A DNA stretch of 64,000 nucleotides from Sporobacter sp038405045 (GCA_038405045.1 JBBZIV010000002.1:401860-465859), one strand, 5' to 3'. Positions 43,480 to 52,505 are shown, counted from the stretch's first letter. Notes: generated by a model not told the origin, from the sequence alone. Translations and numbers: made by a program.

Positions 43480-43717
43480 CTTCGTTTACCGAACTCACAG
43501 CCTTCTGCACACTCTCCACAGCCGATTTGACTGCGGCAGCGTCCACCTTGCCCTCGGTAATGATGTAGGTGATGACAGATGCCACGGCCATCACAGCGCC
43601 GGATACGGTGCTGATGATGCCCTCATCCAGCCCAAAGACCATACTCAACCCTGTGACGATGCCCACTATGGCCGCCCACAGCTTACGGCTGGACAGCTTT
43701 TTAAGAATGATGCTCAT
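43463..43717 (-). CDS. Phage holin
   Basis: 84 aa. Two hydrophobic segments (about residues 12-30 and 36-54), Lys/Arg at the N-terminus and an acidic tail, directly upstream of the endolysin: the usual design of a small holin. AAGGAGGG lies 12 nt before the ATG. It would form the membrane lesion that frees the endolysin. Confidence 0.85.
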   Translation of the reverse strand: MSIILKKLSSRKLWAAIVGIVTGLSMVFGLDEGIISTVSGAVMAVASVITYIITEGKVDAAAVKSAVESVQKAVSSVNEDGGDE

Positions 43718-44012
43718 GTTTGTTTTTGCCCTCCTTATTAATTATCGTAATCCTGTTGCGGGTTGCACTGTGAATACTTGAGGGCGGCATCGTAGAAAAT
43801 GCCGCCCTCGATGTTTTCCGCTTTGCTTTTGTTGACTATGGCCATGATGATCATAGCGCGCTTGGTCCTGTTGCAGCCCGATGAGGGCGGACAAAAATAT
43901 CAGGGTTCCAGTTATCTTTGTATGATGCAGAGGTAACACAGGAACAGGCTAAAGGCGGTGACGACGGCATCTTCCAGAAGGACGAAAACCACCGCCTATT
44001 GGTAAACCCTTT
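43718..44012. other. Gap in the lysis cassette with a perfect hairpin
   Basis: 295 bp without a recognised gene. On the minus strand a 35-39-codon reading frame (start ATG near 43845, MAIVNKSKAENIEGGIFYDA) ends at 43741 just before the holin. It is unrecognised. Inside it is a perfect 11-bp hairpin (43780-43790 with 43799-43809, 8-nt loop) without a T run. Confidence 0.4.
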
Positions 44013-44297
44013 TTATGATGTGCCGCCTTTTTTGAGCTCATCAATGCGCTTGTGCGCCTGCTTCGCGCTTTCTTCCACAGCAATCAAGCGCTCCCCGTGT
44101 TCGGCTAGAGTTGTCTGGAGGCATTTAAGATCGCCACTAACCCCTCCTATGTCGGTACGAATAGCGTCCAGTTTAGCGTTTACTGCACCTTTCCACTCTG
44201 CGTCATTAGCGATTTTTTTATCCCGCCCGGCAAGCCACCCGCCCAGCCCAACAAAGCAACCAATTACCGCAATAAGTATGCTGATTTCAACCGTCAT
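44013..44297 (-). CDS. XhlA-like haemolysin/holin-associated protein
   Basis: 94 aa. N-terminal membrane helix (about 5-23), then an amphipathic helical part with IGGVSGDLKCLQTTLAEHGE and an Ala/Lys/Glu coiled coil. This is the layout of XhlA, which works with the holin in PBSX-type lysis cassettes. GTGAGGCGG precedes the ATG. Confidence 0.72.
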   Translation of the reverse strand: MTVEISILIAVIGCFVGLGGWLAGRDKKIANDAEWKGAVNAKLDAIRTDIGGVSGDLKCLQTTLAEHGERLIAVEESAKQAHKRIDELKKGGTS

Positions 44298-44325
44298 CTG
44301 TCCGCCTCACTTTATAATAAAAATT

Positions 44326-44339
44326 CCGCCATAAGGCGG
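44326..44339 (-). terminator. Weak hairpin between fibre genes and lysis cassette
   Basis: 5-bp stem CCGCC/GGCGG with 4-nt loop, followed on the minus strand by AATTTTTATT. It could limit read-through from tail genes into the lysis genes. Confidence 0.4.
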
Positions 44340-44406
44340 TTAGATTTAATATCGGTTTTCCTCACCAAAAATCAAATATCGTATGTAATTTTAGTCTACG
44401 TGATCG

Positions 44407-44742
44407 TCAAGCGAAATGCTCCTCGCCGTATGGCGTCTTCACGTCGACCCTCGCCACCTCCGCCGCCGCGGATATTTCAGCTATCTTTGCGCTGCGCGTG
44501 AAATCAAGCACCTTGTCATATCCACCGGCGGGGGTTTCAGGTTGTTTTGAGGGAGAAAATTCCTTTGTTTCAAAATCATATTCCCATGTACTTTGAACGT
44601 CGACCGCATCGTCAACCGCTATTAGACTTCTCAAAAATTCTTCTGGGTATCTCCGTTCAATCGGTACACCGGGGAGCAGCGTATTTTCTTCGGGTATTAT
44701 CTCCGCAACTCTATTGCGGTCATCCAAAAGTATGTATTTCAT
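44407..44742 (-). CDS. Phage tail fibre-associated protein
   Basis: 111 aa. It opens MKYILLDDRNRVAEIIPEEN and continues FPGVPIERRYPEEFL-like (LPGVPIERRYPEEFLRSL), a pattern seen in small proteins placed after tail-fibre genes in clostridial prophages. Their function is not established; fibre assembly is a guess. AGGGAGG precedes the ATG. It lies 13 nt downstream of the glycine-rich fibre gene. Confidence 0.6.
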   Translation of the reverse strand: MKYILLDDRNRVAEIIPEENTLLPGVPIERRYPEEFLRSLIAVDDAVDVQSTWEYDFETKEFSPSKQPETPAGGYDKVLDFTRSAKIAEISAAAEVARVDVKTPYGEEHFA

Positions 44743-44755
44743 GGTCGTGCCTCCC

Positions 44756-45547
44756 TTACCAGAATAAGAATATAGCGCCCGCGCCGCTCATGCTGTAGGT
44801 ATCGCCTGCAGCATTTCCTGCCGCTGCATTTCCAGAAGCACCTACGCCTCCTGTATTGCCTGCGTTACTCGCTGCGCCGTTACCGCCTTTGTTACGGGTC
44901 AAGTCAAACCAAAAGCCGTCACCACCAGCACCGCCGCCACCACCTGAAGCCGTCGGAGCCGCGCCTCCGTTGCCGCCTGCTTTGGAAAACGGCTTGGTCG
45001 CCGCCGGTTGACCGCCTGTCCCGCCTGTATTGGACTGAGCGCCCTGCCCGCCGGAGCCACCAAGCGCAGAAAAATATGCCCCGAAAGAAGTAGTTCCGCC
45101 AACGCCTCCATTGTTGCCCGTCGCGTTTTGCGACGCGGGCACTATACCCGCAGTCCCGGCAGCGCCGATAGTTAGTGCTATGCCGTTGGTAATATCAGCC
45201 GCCACCAGCTGGTATGAAATATATTTGACGTCGCCACTGGCCCCGCCGCCGCCACCGGCGTTATAGTTTCCACTTGAGTTGTATGCAGAACCGCCGCCGC
45301 CGCCACCTCCTGCGCCGTAACCTCCGCCAGAGCCGCCGCTACCTCCAGCGGTACCGGCCACTCCTGCAACCGCCCCGCCTTGTCCTCCCGCGCCGCCGCT
45401 GGCTCCAGCATAAGTGGAGCTCCACATACCACCCGACCCGCCGCCGCCGCCACCTCCAACAAGAATGGCATTAACGGTATTACCAACTTCCAATCCGATG
45501 CTACTGGGTAACCACGTTTCAGTAGCGCTAACAATCCGCATTCCCAT
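44756..45547 (-). CDS. Glycine-rich (polyglycine) tail fibre protein
   Basis: 263 aa. After a short N-terminal non-repetitive part (MGMRIVSATETWLPSSIG) the protein is dominated by Gly, with Ala, Ser, Thr and Asn, in runs such as GGGGGGGSGG and GGGYGAGGGGGGGSAY. It ends in a hydrophobic GAIFLFW. Such sequences form packed polyglycine-II helices in the receptor-binding tips of some phage fibres (e.g. the T4-like S16 adhesin). It is therefore the likely host-recognition part. AAAGGAGGG precedes the ATG. Confidence 0.72.
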   Translation of the reverse strand: MGMRIVSATETWLPSSIGLEVGNTVNAILVGGGGGGGSGGMWSSTYAGASGGAGGQGGAVAGVAGTAGGSGGSGGGYGAGGGGGGGSAYNSSGNYNAGGGGGASGDVKYISYQLVAADITNGIALTIGAAGTAGIVPASQNATGNNGGVGGTTSFGAYFSALGGSGGQGAQSNTGGTGGQPAATKPFSKAGGNGGAAPTASGGGGGAGGDGFWFDLTRNKGGNGAASNAGNTGGVGASGNAAAGNAAGDTYSMSGAGAIFLFW

Positions 45548-45562
45548 TTTTATTACCCTCCT

Positions 45563-46093
45563 TTAAGGTAGTTTAATAGGCTTAATGGTGTAGTTTTTAC
45601 CCCAGCCGCAGGCCACCCACATAAAAGAGCTGACCTGATTTATTCCGTTTCCGCATTGTCCTGGAACACTCCCCCCGTCACCCTGCAAGATAAAATTTTG
45701 AGTTGTTGCGTTATAGATAACTGTTACCCACGTCCCCGCAGGATACGCTGGCATTGGCTTACCTTTCGGCGTTAATACCGCTTTTGCGCCTGTACCGTTG
45801 ACGTTCAGTGTTGCCGCTCCGCTCGGTGTGGAATGGAGTTTCGCCCGGACTATCGCACCGTCAAAAAGCGAAAATCCCGCCTGCGCGAGCGTGAAGGCCG
45901 GTGGCGTTCCCGCCGTCATGCCCGAAGCAGCTAGCATTTCATCAAGGACAGTTTTGTTAATTGGTGTCCCAGCATCAACAGGGTCATCCGCGTATTCTAC
46001 CGTAGCGTAATAGGCCGCACCGCCGCCCTCCGGCGTTATGAGTTTTCTGTTTGCTTTGCCTGATCCCGGCACTCTATTTTTGTGTTCGATCAT
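45563..46093 (-). CDS. Tail fibre/tip protein
   Basis: 176 aa. The middle part, TLNVNGTGAKAVLTPKGKPM followed by GTWVTVIYNATTQNFILQG, is a pattern common in tail-fibre and baseplate fibre proteins of Firmicute phages. The N-terminus (IEHKNRVPGSGKANRKLITP) looks like the attachment end. GGAGGAG precedes the ATG. It lies between the 156-aa tail protein and the polyglycine fibre. Confidence 0.65.
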   Translation of the reverse strand: MIEHKNRVPGSGKANRKLITPEGGGAAYYATVEYADDPVDAGTPINKTVLDEMLAASGMTAGTPPAFTLAQAGFSLFDGAIVRAKLHSTPSGAATLNVNGTGAKAVLTPKGKPMPAYPAGTWVTVIYNATTQNFILQGDGGSVPGQCGNGINQVSSFMWVACGWGKNYTIKPIKLP

Positions 46094-46098
46094 TTATG

Positions 46099-46569
46099 TC
46101 ACTCCTCCGCGTAGAATGTGCCTGCATATTGGAAAGCTGTTACCATTCCTATGATGAGGGTATCAACCTCCAGCAGCAGGAGCTCGATGTTGTTGGCCTG
46201 TTCATAGGCCAGATTATTCATAGCGCCCGGTATCTCCGTAGTCCCATAAAACCGCGCTTTAATGGCTGCCACATCAGTGAGATAAGCGGCCATCTGAGTT
46301 GATGTTGGGATATTACCCTGCACCCAGTCGGTTTTTGGATTGACTGTGACTGGGTACCCATAACCATTCAGCAGCCCTGCAAGATATTGAACCGCTTCAC
46401 CCACCCGATTCAGGTCATTGGAGTTATACGATCCTTTCATTCCTGCCAGCCATTCCATCTGCTCGACAGGTGTTAACGCCGTCCAACCTTCGGCGTTTAT
46501 TTTTGAACGCAAAGTCTTCACTCGCGTTACATCCGCTGTGGTGCGGTCTGTAATGAGTGTTAATGCCAT
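46099..46569 (-). CDS. Phage tail-region protein
   Basis: 156 aa from ATG 46569 (GAGAGG upstream). It opens MALTLITDRTTADVTRVKTL, followed by GWTALTPVEQMEWLAGMKGS. Proteins with this N-terminal part recur between tail tip and fibre genes of clostridial prophages. The function is not known. It abuts the upstream hub gene. Confidence 0.6.
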   Translation of the reverse strand: MALTLITDRTTADVTRVKTLRSKINAEGWTALTPVEQMEWLAGMKGSYNSNDLNRVGEAVQYLAGLLNGYGYPVTVNPKTDWVQGNIPTSTQMAAYLTDVAAIKARFYGTTEIPGAMNNLAYEQANNIELLLLEVDTLIIGMVTAFQYAGTFYAEE

Positions 46570-48242
46570 TATCCTCTCACCTCGCAATCTGCTAAAAATC
46601 CGCCGGTTAAATCGATATCCAGCTTTGTAATCACCCCCGTTTTTCGCGCTCCCAGCATTGTATCGACATCAACGTTATCACCGGCCGTTTCATCTTCAAG
46701 TGCCAGTGTAAAGCTTTGTACGATACGCCTTTGATAGTCTTCATAGAGATATTGTGCCAAAGCCGCTGCATTGTAGCTGCTGATCAGGTAAATACTATCA
46801 ACAGTTGCCTGCGCACGCGATATATCGGTCAGATCTGGTGCTTCATAGATATGCACTGAAGCATTTGCAGTTATTTCATAACCATTGATCGTGACTGTAC
46901 CGGCAGTATTTACATTAATGCTTGCGTAGTTGACGCCATTTGCATTGATGGTTGCTCCCGAAGCGCTTATCCCTGTTGCAGGTGACTCAAAAGTTATGAC
47001 ATAAGTACCCACAGCAAGTGATTCATTGTACAATTGTTTGGAACTGCCGGTTTCAAACGAGTATGCCGTGACTGCAACGCTATTGATAAGCGCGTTCTGC
47101 GTGATGGACTGACTGCCACTTTTTTGGCTTTTTTCAATTGTTACTGCATCTGCATCAGACGGCAACCGCTTGATCTCAACAACACCGTTTCGGTTAGGTA
47201 TACAAGCAGCGTGAAGTGCAAAGCAAAGCTGATGCAGAGCCTCGCGGACTGTTACAACAGGAATATACCCGTATACCAGTTCAGTAGCAATCTCGTCCTC
47301 AATAGTGTAATCCGTCCATCCGGCAGCGGCAAAGATATCAGCAAAGACCGCACTTGCCGCTGTACCGGACCACAAAGCGCTGGTTTTATACGTAATGGTA
47401 TCAAATAGGCCAATGGCATCAAATGCGGTAAACGACGCAACGACACTGGATGAGTTTTTCCAAGTATCCAGATAAAACTTCCCCATTGGGAATGCCTCGC
47501 CGTTTACATATTCCGTTACAGTAAGCGCTTGCTTTTGCTGCAGAGCAGAATATACCCCCGATGGATTGAGCATGTTGAATTCCGCATCCGCATCATGGAT
47601 TGTAAAATCTATCGTGTTTATACTGACCTCATTGCTTGCAAGATTGATTTCCTCTAGAACATTCGCACTGATAAGAGAACCCTTTCCCCATACCTTGGTT
47701 TCTCCGTAATCAATTTCTACGATTTTTACCCTTCGATTTGGTGTCGCTGTACCAATGAATTCAACAGATAGCGCATTGTAGTTTTCAACCGTGAGATCTG
47801 CAAAGCATGACATTGCGCTGACAACGAAATACGTTTTTTCCGTTAAAGCTGTTTCATTGTGATACCAGGTTATAACAATCTGTTTCGGGAACGTATCGCC
47901 TGAAAAAGTAAATTTAATTCCGGAGCTTGTGTGAACGTTTTCAAACGTCACATTCAGCTCAGGATTGATCGTAAAGTCCCCGTTGTCATCAGACAACGAG
48001 TTTGACCATAACCCCCATGTTATTTCAGATGGGTCTTCGGGTACGAGTTGCAATGAACCATCAAGTACCCAATAATTATTCTCAAGCATTGCCCGGGAGT
48101 CTGTATCGACGATATAGGTGTCGTTTTTGATTTGATTGTATGATGATACCGGCAGTTTGTCTGACATATTATATATCGCTTCCGGCTTTGCCGTTTCATC
48201 AATAAGACGATGCTTGATTTCAGCATATGTAACCCTCGGCAT
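46569..48242 (-). CDS. Tail tip/hub protein
   Basis: 557 aa. The region at about residues 185-330 (GSLISANVLEEINLASNEVS, FPMGKFYLDTWKNSSSVVAS, FDAIGLFDTITYK) has the pattern of phage tail-hub proteins that follow the distal tail protein in siphoviruses. A beta-rich C-terminal half follows. No peptidase motif was recognised. AGGAGGTGA precedes the ATG. Its position after tape measure and Dit-like gene supports the tail tip role. Confidence 0.65.
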   Translation of the reverse strand: MPRVTYAEIKHRLIDETAKPEAIYNMSDKLPVSSYNQIKNDTYIVDTDSRAMLENNYWVLDGSLQLVPEDPSEITWGLWSNSLSDDNGDFTINPELNVTFENVHTSSGIKFTFSGDTFPKQIVITWYHNETALTEKTYFVVSAMSCFADLTVENYNALSVEFIGTATPNRRVKIVEIDYGETKVWGKGSLISANVLEEINLASNEVSINTIDFTIHDADAEFNMLNPSGVYSALQQKQALTVTEYVNGEAFPMGKFYLDTWKNSSSVVASFTAFDAIGLFDTITYKTSALWSGTAASAVFADIFAAAGWTDYTIEDEIATELVYGYIPVVTVREALHQLCFALHAACIPNRNGVVEIKRLPSDADAVTIEKSQKSGSQSITQNALINSVAVTAYSFETGSSKQLYNESLAVGTYVITFESPATGISASGATINANGVNYASINVNTAGTVTINGYEITANASVHIYEAPDLTDISRAQATVDSIYLISSYNAAALAQYLYEDYQRRIVQSFTLALEDETAGDNVDVDTMLGARKTGVITKLDIDLTGGFLADCEVRG

Positions 48243-48252
48243 AAGTCACCTC

Positions 48253-48636
48253 CTATCCGGTGATCTGAGGGGCTTTAGCAATAAATTTAATTATAAACCC
48301 GCTCCATCTGTTATCCCCGGCTGTTTTTTTCTTCAAGCTTCGGGATGTCCCCGTTATGTATGCCTGAAACGTTTGAGTGCCATTATTGTGCGGAAGGGAT
48401 ACGGTATGGAATTCTGTAAACTCATGGATTTTCGCATACAAGGCAAGCATAACAGCTTGATCTTGAATCTCTCCGAGTGTGATTTCATAATCGAAGAAAA
48501 TTCCGGCTAATTCACGTTTTATATCCCAATCTTCAGTTTGGTTTAAATACTTATCCACAAATCTTGAAGTTTCTACAATGGAAACGATGTTTACCGCGTA
48601 TGATGTTTCATCAATTATTATTAGGTCATTTGCCAT
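48253..48636 (-). CDS. Distal tail-like protein
   Basis: 127 aa. It lies directly after the tape measure gene and before the hub gene, the place of the distal tail (Dit) protein, but it is shorter than most Dit proteins. DETSYAVNIVSIVETSRFVD and SGFIIKFIAKAPQITG are the ends. The call rests on synteny; no diagnostic motif was seen. AAAGGTAGG precedes the ATG. Confidence 0.5.
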   Translation of the reverse strand: MANDLIIIDETSYAVNIVSIVETSRFVDKYLNQTEDWDIKRELAGIFFDYEITLGEIQDQAVMLALYAKIHEFTEFHTVSLPHNNGTQTFQAYITGTSRSLKKKTAGDNRWSGFIIKFIAKAPQITG

Positions 48637-48637
48637 A

Positions 48638-49969
48638 TCATGCGCCTACCTTTACTGCACTGTTGCCTCTTCGTCTTGTTTCAGCTGTTACATATGGCTC
48701 TAAAATTTGCCCGATCTTAGAAAGCGCACCTTTGAATTCAATACTGACGTTGACATCGTTTGTACTGTAAGCACCGGCTTTATTTATTGCATTGATTACG
48801 GCCTCTTCAATCGTTGAAAGCGGCGCTTCAATATTTGTTCCGGATTTCTGGTCTCCTAGTACAGCCAGAAATTGACGGTTTGGTGGGATGACAGCACCTT
48901 TTGCTAATCTCGGCAATGAAATATTAGCAATAAGCGGGATACTAATCTCGGCGCCTATCAAATCCCCAGCTCCGCCGATCACTGAATTCAACCCTTTGAT
49001 TAACGAGTTAATTCCGTTTATTACACCGTTAACAAAACCTTCTACTCCGCCGATAATCCAGTTGATGACACCTTTTATGCCCGACCAGATCCCATGCCAA
49101 ATCTCAAGGACTTTATCCTTTAAACCCTGAAAAGCATCCTGTATTGGTGTTACAACATTATCCATAAACCATGTCCCAACAACCGTGAAGACCTCTTGAA
49201 TGCTTCCCCAGATGTTCGTGAAAAATTCAACAATTCCGTTCCATACTGATGTAATCGTATCGTTGATACCCGTCCATAATTCGCTGAAAAAGACGGCTAT
49301 CGCCGACCAGATTTGAATTGCTGTTCCGATGATTCCTGTCCACACTCCAACGATAAAGTCGACGATGGCTTGCCATGCGACAGAAACTGCTTCTGTGATA
49401 GTAGCCCACAATTCCATGAAAAATTCCGAGATGGCCGTCCAAATCTCGACAGCTGTTTCTCTTACAAAATTCCAATTTTCTACAAGTAGTATAATAATCG
49501 CTATTAAAGCAGCGACGCCAAGGATAATTAGTCCGATTGGACTTAACAAAAATTGCATAGCTGCACCAAACGCTGTGGTCACGCCAGTCGCAACCATACA
49601 TACGCCTTCCCAGATTCCCGTTGCTACTGTCATGGCACCTTGAGCAATTGCTGCAATGTTTTCAGCAGTACCTAATAAGTTTAGAATTGTTAATACATCA
49701 CTGACTGCTCCAATCCAAGAAAAAATATCTGCAACATTGAAATTTAATGGCACACTGGAAATCCCAGATAAAACGTTTTGTATTTCATAAAGATCTGCTA
49801 CTAATAAAAGGCATGATTGGTCAAAGTTTAAGATTATAGAATTATCAAAAGATGTATTTGCACGTATAGCAAGTTCTTGTAATCCAATTGTTATTTCATC
49901 TATTTCATTTTGAACTATACTAGCGTCGAAATCTGCAGATATTCGTATCGTACCGTCCGCAGAGGCCAT
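48638..49969 (-). CDS. Short tail tape measure protein
   Basis: 443 aa. The central region (about 150-300) is a series of Trp-containing helical repeats (EIWTAISEFFMELWATI, GVWTGIIGTAIQIWSAI, SVWNGIVEFFTNIWGSI), with a hydrophobic stretch at about 140-165: hallmarks of tape measure proteins. At roughly 0.15 nm per residue it would set a tail of about 65 nm, short for a siphovirus. It follows the two tail assembly genes. The protein is intact from ATG to stop with GGTGGTGA upstream. Confidence 0.85.
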   Translation of the reverse strand: MASADGTIRISADFDASIVQNEIDEITIGLQELAIRANTSFDNSIILNFDQSCLLLVADLYEIQNVLSGISSVPLNFNVADIFSWIGAVSDVLTILNLLGTAENIAAIAQGAMTVATGIWEGVCMVATGVTTAFGAAMQFLLSPIGLIILGVAALIAIIILLVENWNFVRETAVEIWTAISEFFMELWATITEAVSVAWQAIVDFIVGVWTGIIGTAIQIWSAIAVFFSELWTGINDTITSVWNGIVEFFTNIWGSIQEVFTVVGTWFMDNVVTPIQDAFQGLKDKVLEIWHGIWSGIKGVINWIIGGVEGFVNGVINGINSLIKGLNSVIGGAGDLIGAEISIPLIANISLPRLAKGAVIPPNRQFLAVLGDQKSGTNIEAPLSTIEEAVINAINKAGAYSTNDVNVSIEFKGALSKIGQILEPYVTAETRRRGNSAVKVGA

Positions 49970-49980
49970 TTTATCACCAC

Positions 49981-50520
49981 CTAAATTAATTGTTCATAAA
50001 ATTCGTCCACAATATCTTGTTCCTCTTTTTTTAGGCGCTCTGGCAGCGCCACATCCTGCTTCGCCTGTATAATTTTCTGTCGTGTTTTTGCGTCTTTTAC
50101 CGTTGATAGGTCGTAATTTCTTATATCTCGCACTCTGTTTAGTATGCTGTTATCCGTAAGTCCTTGCAGCAATTCACAAAACTCAAACCAGTGCATTGAT
50201 GTCTTATTGAGATCAATCGAATAATCTGATCGGAAACTCGACCTAATATAGTGCATATCGAATTCAAAATCCATATCTGTCTTGCTATACAGATTTTCCT
50301 CGTCTTTACCACAGCGCAAGTATTTGATTGCCATTTTAAGCGCCTCGTTTTCGTTTTCAGGCATCTTTTTGAATAGAATCCCGATGACGCCGTAAGCACG
50401 TTCATAGTCACTTAATTCCATATCATTGATACAACTGAAACAAGCAAGGGCATATCTAAAGTCTGTGTTGATCTCATAATCAACATCTTCAATCGACATG
50501 AGTTCAGGATAATTATTCAT
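49981..50520 (-). CDS. Tail assembly protein, Gp15-like
   Basis: 179 aa. IEDVDYEINTDFRYALACFS, the acidic C-terminus and the place between a tail assembly chaperone and the tape measure match the phage Gp15 family, the second of the two tail assembly chaperone genes. It overlaps the upstream gene by 4 bp (ATGA). Whether a programmed frameshift links the two is not visible, since each has its own start. Confidence 0.65.
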   Translation of the reverse strand: MNNYPELMSIEDVDYEINTDFRYALACFSCINDMELSDYERAYGVIGILFKKMPENENEALKMAIKYLRCGKDEENLYSKTDMDFEFDMHYIRSSFRSDYSIDLNKTSMHWFEFCELLQGLTDNSILNRVRDIRNYDLSTVKDAKTRQKIIQAKQDVALPERLKKEEQDIVDEFYEQLI

Positions 50521-51026
50521 TTCAGTGTCCTGCGCTGCTGCCGGTTTGGCGAATGTCTCTGAACCCCGGTTTCTTTAAGTTTTTCGGCATTTATACCCAT
50601 CTTCTTGAAATGAGGCTCAAGCTGCTTTGTGAGATCGTTGAACATATTGTAATAATTCTTGTCACCAAATATTTTCTTACAGGCTCCTTCGCCTAAAAAC
50701 GTATCCATTGCCGCTCTTGCATCTACATAAAACCTGTCAATTAATTTTGAGCTTTCGTATTGATTTTTCGTAATTAGGGTTTTCACTTCAGTCTGTCCGG
50801 TCTCATTGTTTTTTATTGTTGTTGTGCTATATGGTTCATCCGACTGCGCTTCAATTTCTGACGCTTTTATTTCATACTCTTTTACGAGCGCGTTGATTTT
50901 ATCAAACGTGCTTGCCAGTTTTGATGTCAACCCCGTGTCTGAAGTGTCAAAAGAAATTGTATCTCCATTGTCACTGACTTCGATGATATATTCTGTCGCG
51001 GAACGTACGCGAATACTATTAACCAT
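50517..51026 (-). CDS. Tail assembly chaperone
   Basis: 169 aa. Position directly after the major tail protein and before the Gp15-like gene is that of the gpG-type tail assembly chaperone. Helical, with FDKINALVKEYEIKASEIEA and a basic C-terminus (RHSPNRQQRRTLK). GAGAGG precedes the ATG. Confidence 0.6.
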   Translation of the reverse strand: MVNSIRVRSATEYIIEVSDNGDTISFDTSDTGLTSKLASTFDKINALVKEYEIKASEIEAQSDEPYSTTTIKNNETGQTEVKTLITKNQYESSKLIDRFYVDARAAMDTFLGEGACKKIFGDKNYYNMFNDLTKQLEPHFKKMGINAEKLKETGVQRHSPNRQQRRTLK

Positions 51027-51084
51027 AATATTATCCTCTCAAGTTGAGGGGAGCATCAGCTCCCCTCAGATAACTAATAATTCT

Positions 51085-51567
51085 TTAAGATGCAGTAAAG
51101 GCAACAAGCCCACTCGTGATTGTCGAGGTGCCAACAATAGGATCACCATTGAGATTCAACGTATAATTAATAACAACTGGCGTTCCACCATCTCCACCGA
51201 AATCATCAATCTGAATAACAGCTGTATTCTTTTCCGATCGGTAGGGACTTGTTGTGTACAGATAAACAAGAAGCACTTCAACTTCTGCGTCGTCTCCAAC
51301 AGCTCGTGCCTGTCTCAGAGCGTCTACGAAATCAAATACGGGGTCTCCAGCATATGCCGTCTGGGGGGTGGCGATGTTTACCTGATAGCTGGTAAGTGAG
51401 GTTGTTGCGTTGTCTTCATTGATGTAGGTTTCGGTTGTAACCTGCGGATTATATGTGATTGTCTGACCAATAACGCCTTTACCGATACGTGACCATACTG
51501 GGGTTTCAGTTGTACCTGTGTTTAAAAATGCTGCTACCTGACTTCTTTTAACTCTTGTGTCTGCCAT
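51085..51567 (-). CDS. Major tail (tube) protein
   Basis: 160 aa. Beta-rich protein with TRVKRSQVAAFLNTG, WSRIGKGVIGQTITYNPQVT and YINEDNATTSLTSYQVNIAT, the pattern of siphoviral tail tube subunits. GAGGAGGC precedes the ATG. No sheath gene is found nearby, so the tail would be non-contractile. Confidence 0.82.
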   Translation of the reverse strand: MADTRVKRSQVAAFLNTGTTETPVWSRIGKGVIGQTITYNPQVTTETYINEDNATTSLTSYQVNIATPQTAYAGDPVFDFVDALRQARAVGDDAEVEVLLVYLYTTSPYRSEKNTAVIQIDDFGGDGGTPVVINYTLNLNGDPIVGTSTITSGLVAFTAS

Positions 51568-51569
51568 TT

Positions 51570-52037
51570 TTATTCTGCCTCCTCATAAAATAATAATTTG
51601 TAAGTACTATAAAAAGTAGTATTACCGTATTCGTCTTGCCCCGATGTATCAACGGGCCCATTAATCGTCGTGATCTCTCTTGGAGTTCGTCGTGTGCCCA
51701 AGTCAAGATAGGTGAAATCATTTTCAACGAACCATTCTGATAGGTCATTAAGGGGCTTATAAATTAGACCATCACCATCCGGTGTAGCACTGGTTTTGTA
51801 ATATATAAAGAAGACTACTTCTGCTGAAATATTTCCAAGTATGTCTTCTTCAACGATCTGTCCGTAATCTGTTTTAATACAAAATCCTATGCCACCGGAA
51901 TCTTCAACATAATCTAAATAAAGCTCAGTTGCTAATATTGATTCGCTATTTATCCACGTTTGTATATATAGTATTACTTCTGAAATAATTGTTGAGTCCA
52001 ACGGGCGTTCAATTTCTTCATCCTTTTCTTCTAACAT
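51570..52037 (-). CDS. Tail completion/minor structural protein
   Basis: 155 aa, the first gene of the tail operon. It carries the pattern of tail terminator or minor capsid proteins (RPLDSTIISEVILYIQTWIN; a C-terminal half with RRTPREITTINGP and YSTYKLLFYEE). AAAGGAGG precedes the ATG. Upstream there are no head genes: the next feature is the element border. Confidence 0.65.
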   Translation of the reverse strand: MLEEKDEEIERPLDSTIISEVILYIQTWINSESILATELYLDYVEDSGGIGFCIKTDYGQIVEEDILGNISAEVVFFIYYKTSATPDGDGLIYKPLNDLSEWFVENDFTYLDLGTRRTPREITTINGPVDTSGQDEYGNTTFYSTYKLLFYEEAE

Positions 52038-52394
52038 CTCTAACCTCCTTTACCTGTGTTTATTTTTCCGATATATAGGTTTATTTTTTTCTTCAATCAC
52101 CACCTTCAAGATTTATATAAAACCAATACCGAGTATCTACTGAAAAATAAAAGAGGGCATATACCAAGGTGGCAAATGCTCTCTTGTTAATTTTTCATGT
52201 TATCAGCTTAACACGGTTTTTTTATGATGTCTTACTAAATAGTTCCAATACAAATGAATAGGCTCAAAGTTTTTATTTGTATCCAATTTTAGGCAAAATC
52301 TAGGATGCGCAACCTCAATCACAACGCCATTAATGCCTTTCATGGCGCTTAAAGCTTTAATGTTGAAAGTCTTCCAGCCAAACAAAAAACAGAA
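52038..52394. other. Gap between tail operon and tRNA-Ala
   Basis: Contains the likely minus-strand promoter zone of the tail operon (AT-rich, not resolved by eye), a hairpin at 52151-52185, and a minus-strand 46-codon frame (52203-52343, MKGINGVVIEVAHPRFCLKL) without a ribosome site, possibly a gene remnant. No integrase is present. Confidence 0.5.
52151..52185. terminator. Terminator-like hairpin at the right end of the tail operon
   Basis: 10-bp stem (52151-52160 with 52176-52185, one G-U), with T-rich sequence on both sides (AATTTTTC on plus, TTTTATTTTTC on minus). It may act in both directions and insulate the tail operon. Confidence 0.6.
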
Positions 52395-52423
52395 AAGCCT
52401 GTAGTTATTAAAACTACAGGCTT
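52395..52423 (-). terminator. Terminator of tRNA-Ala
   Basis: Perfect 12-bp stem (52395-52406 with 52412-52423), 5-nt loop. On the minus strand a T-rich stretch (TTCTGTTTTTTG) follows. It lies 9 nt past the tRNA and replaces the terminator stranded at 40911-40950. Confidence 0.85.
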
Positions 52424-52432
52424 CTTGCTTAA

Positions 52433-52505
<73 letters not shown>

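Noticed and set aside
49981..51026. Programmed frameshift linking the two tail assembly genes
   Set aside because: Both genes have their own ATG, and I saw no slippery heptamer at the ATGA overlap.
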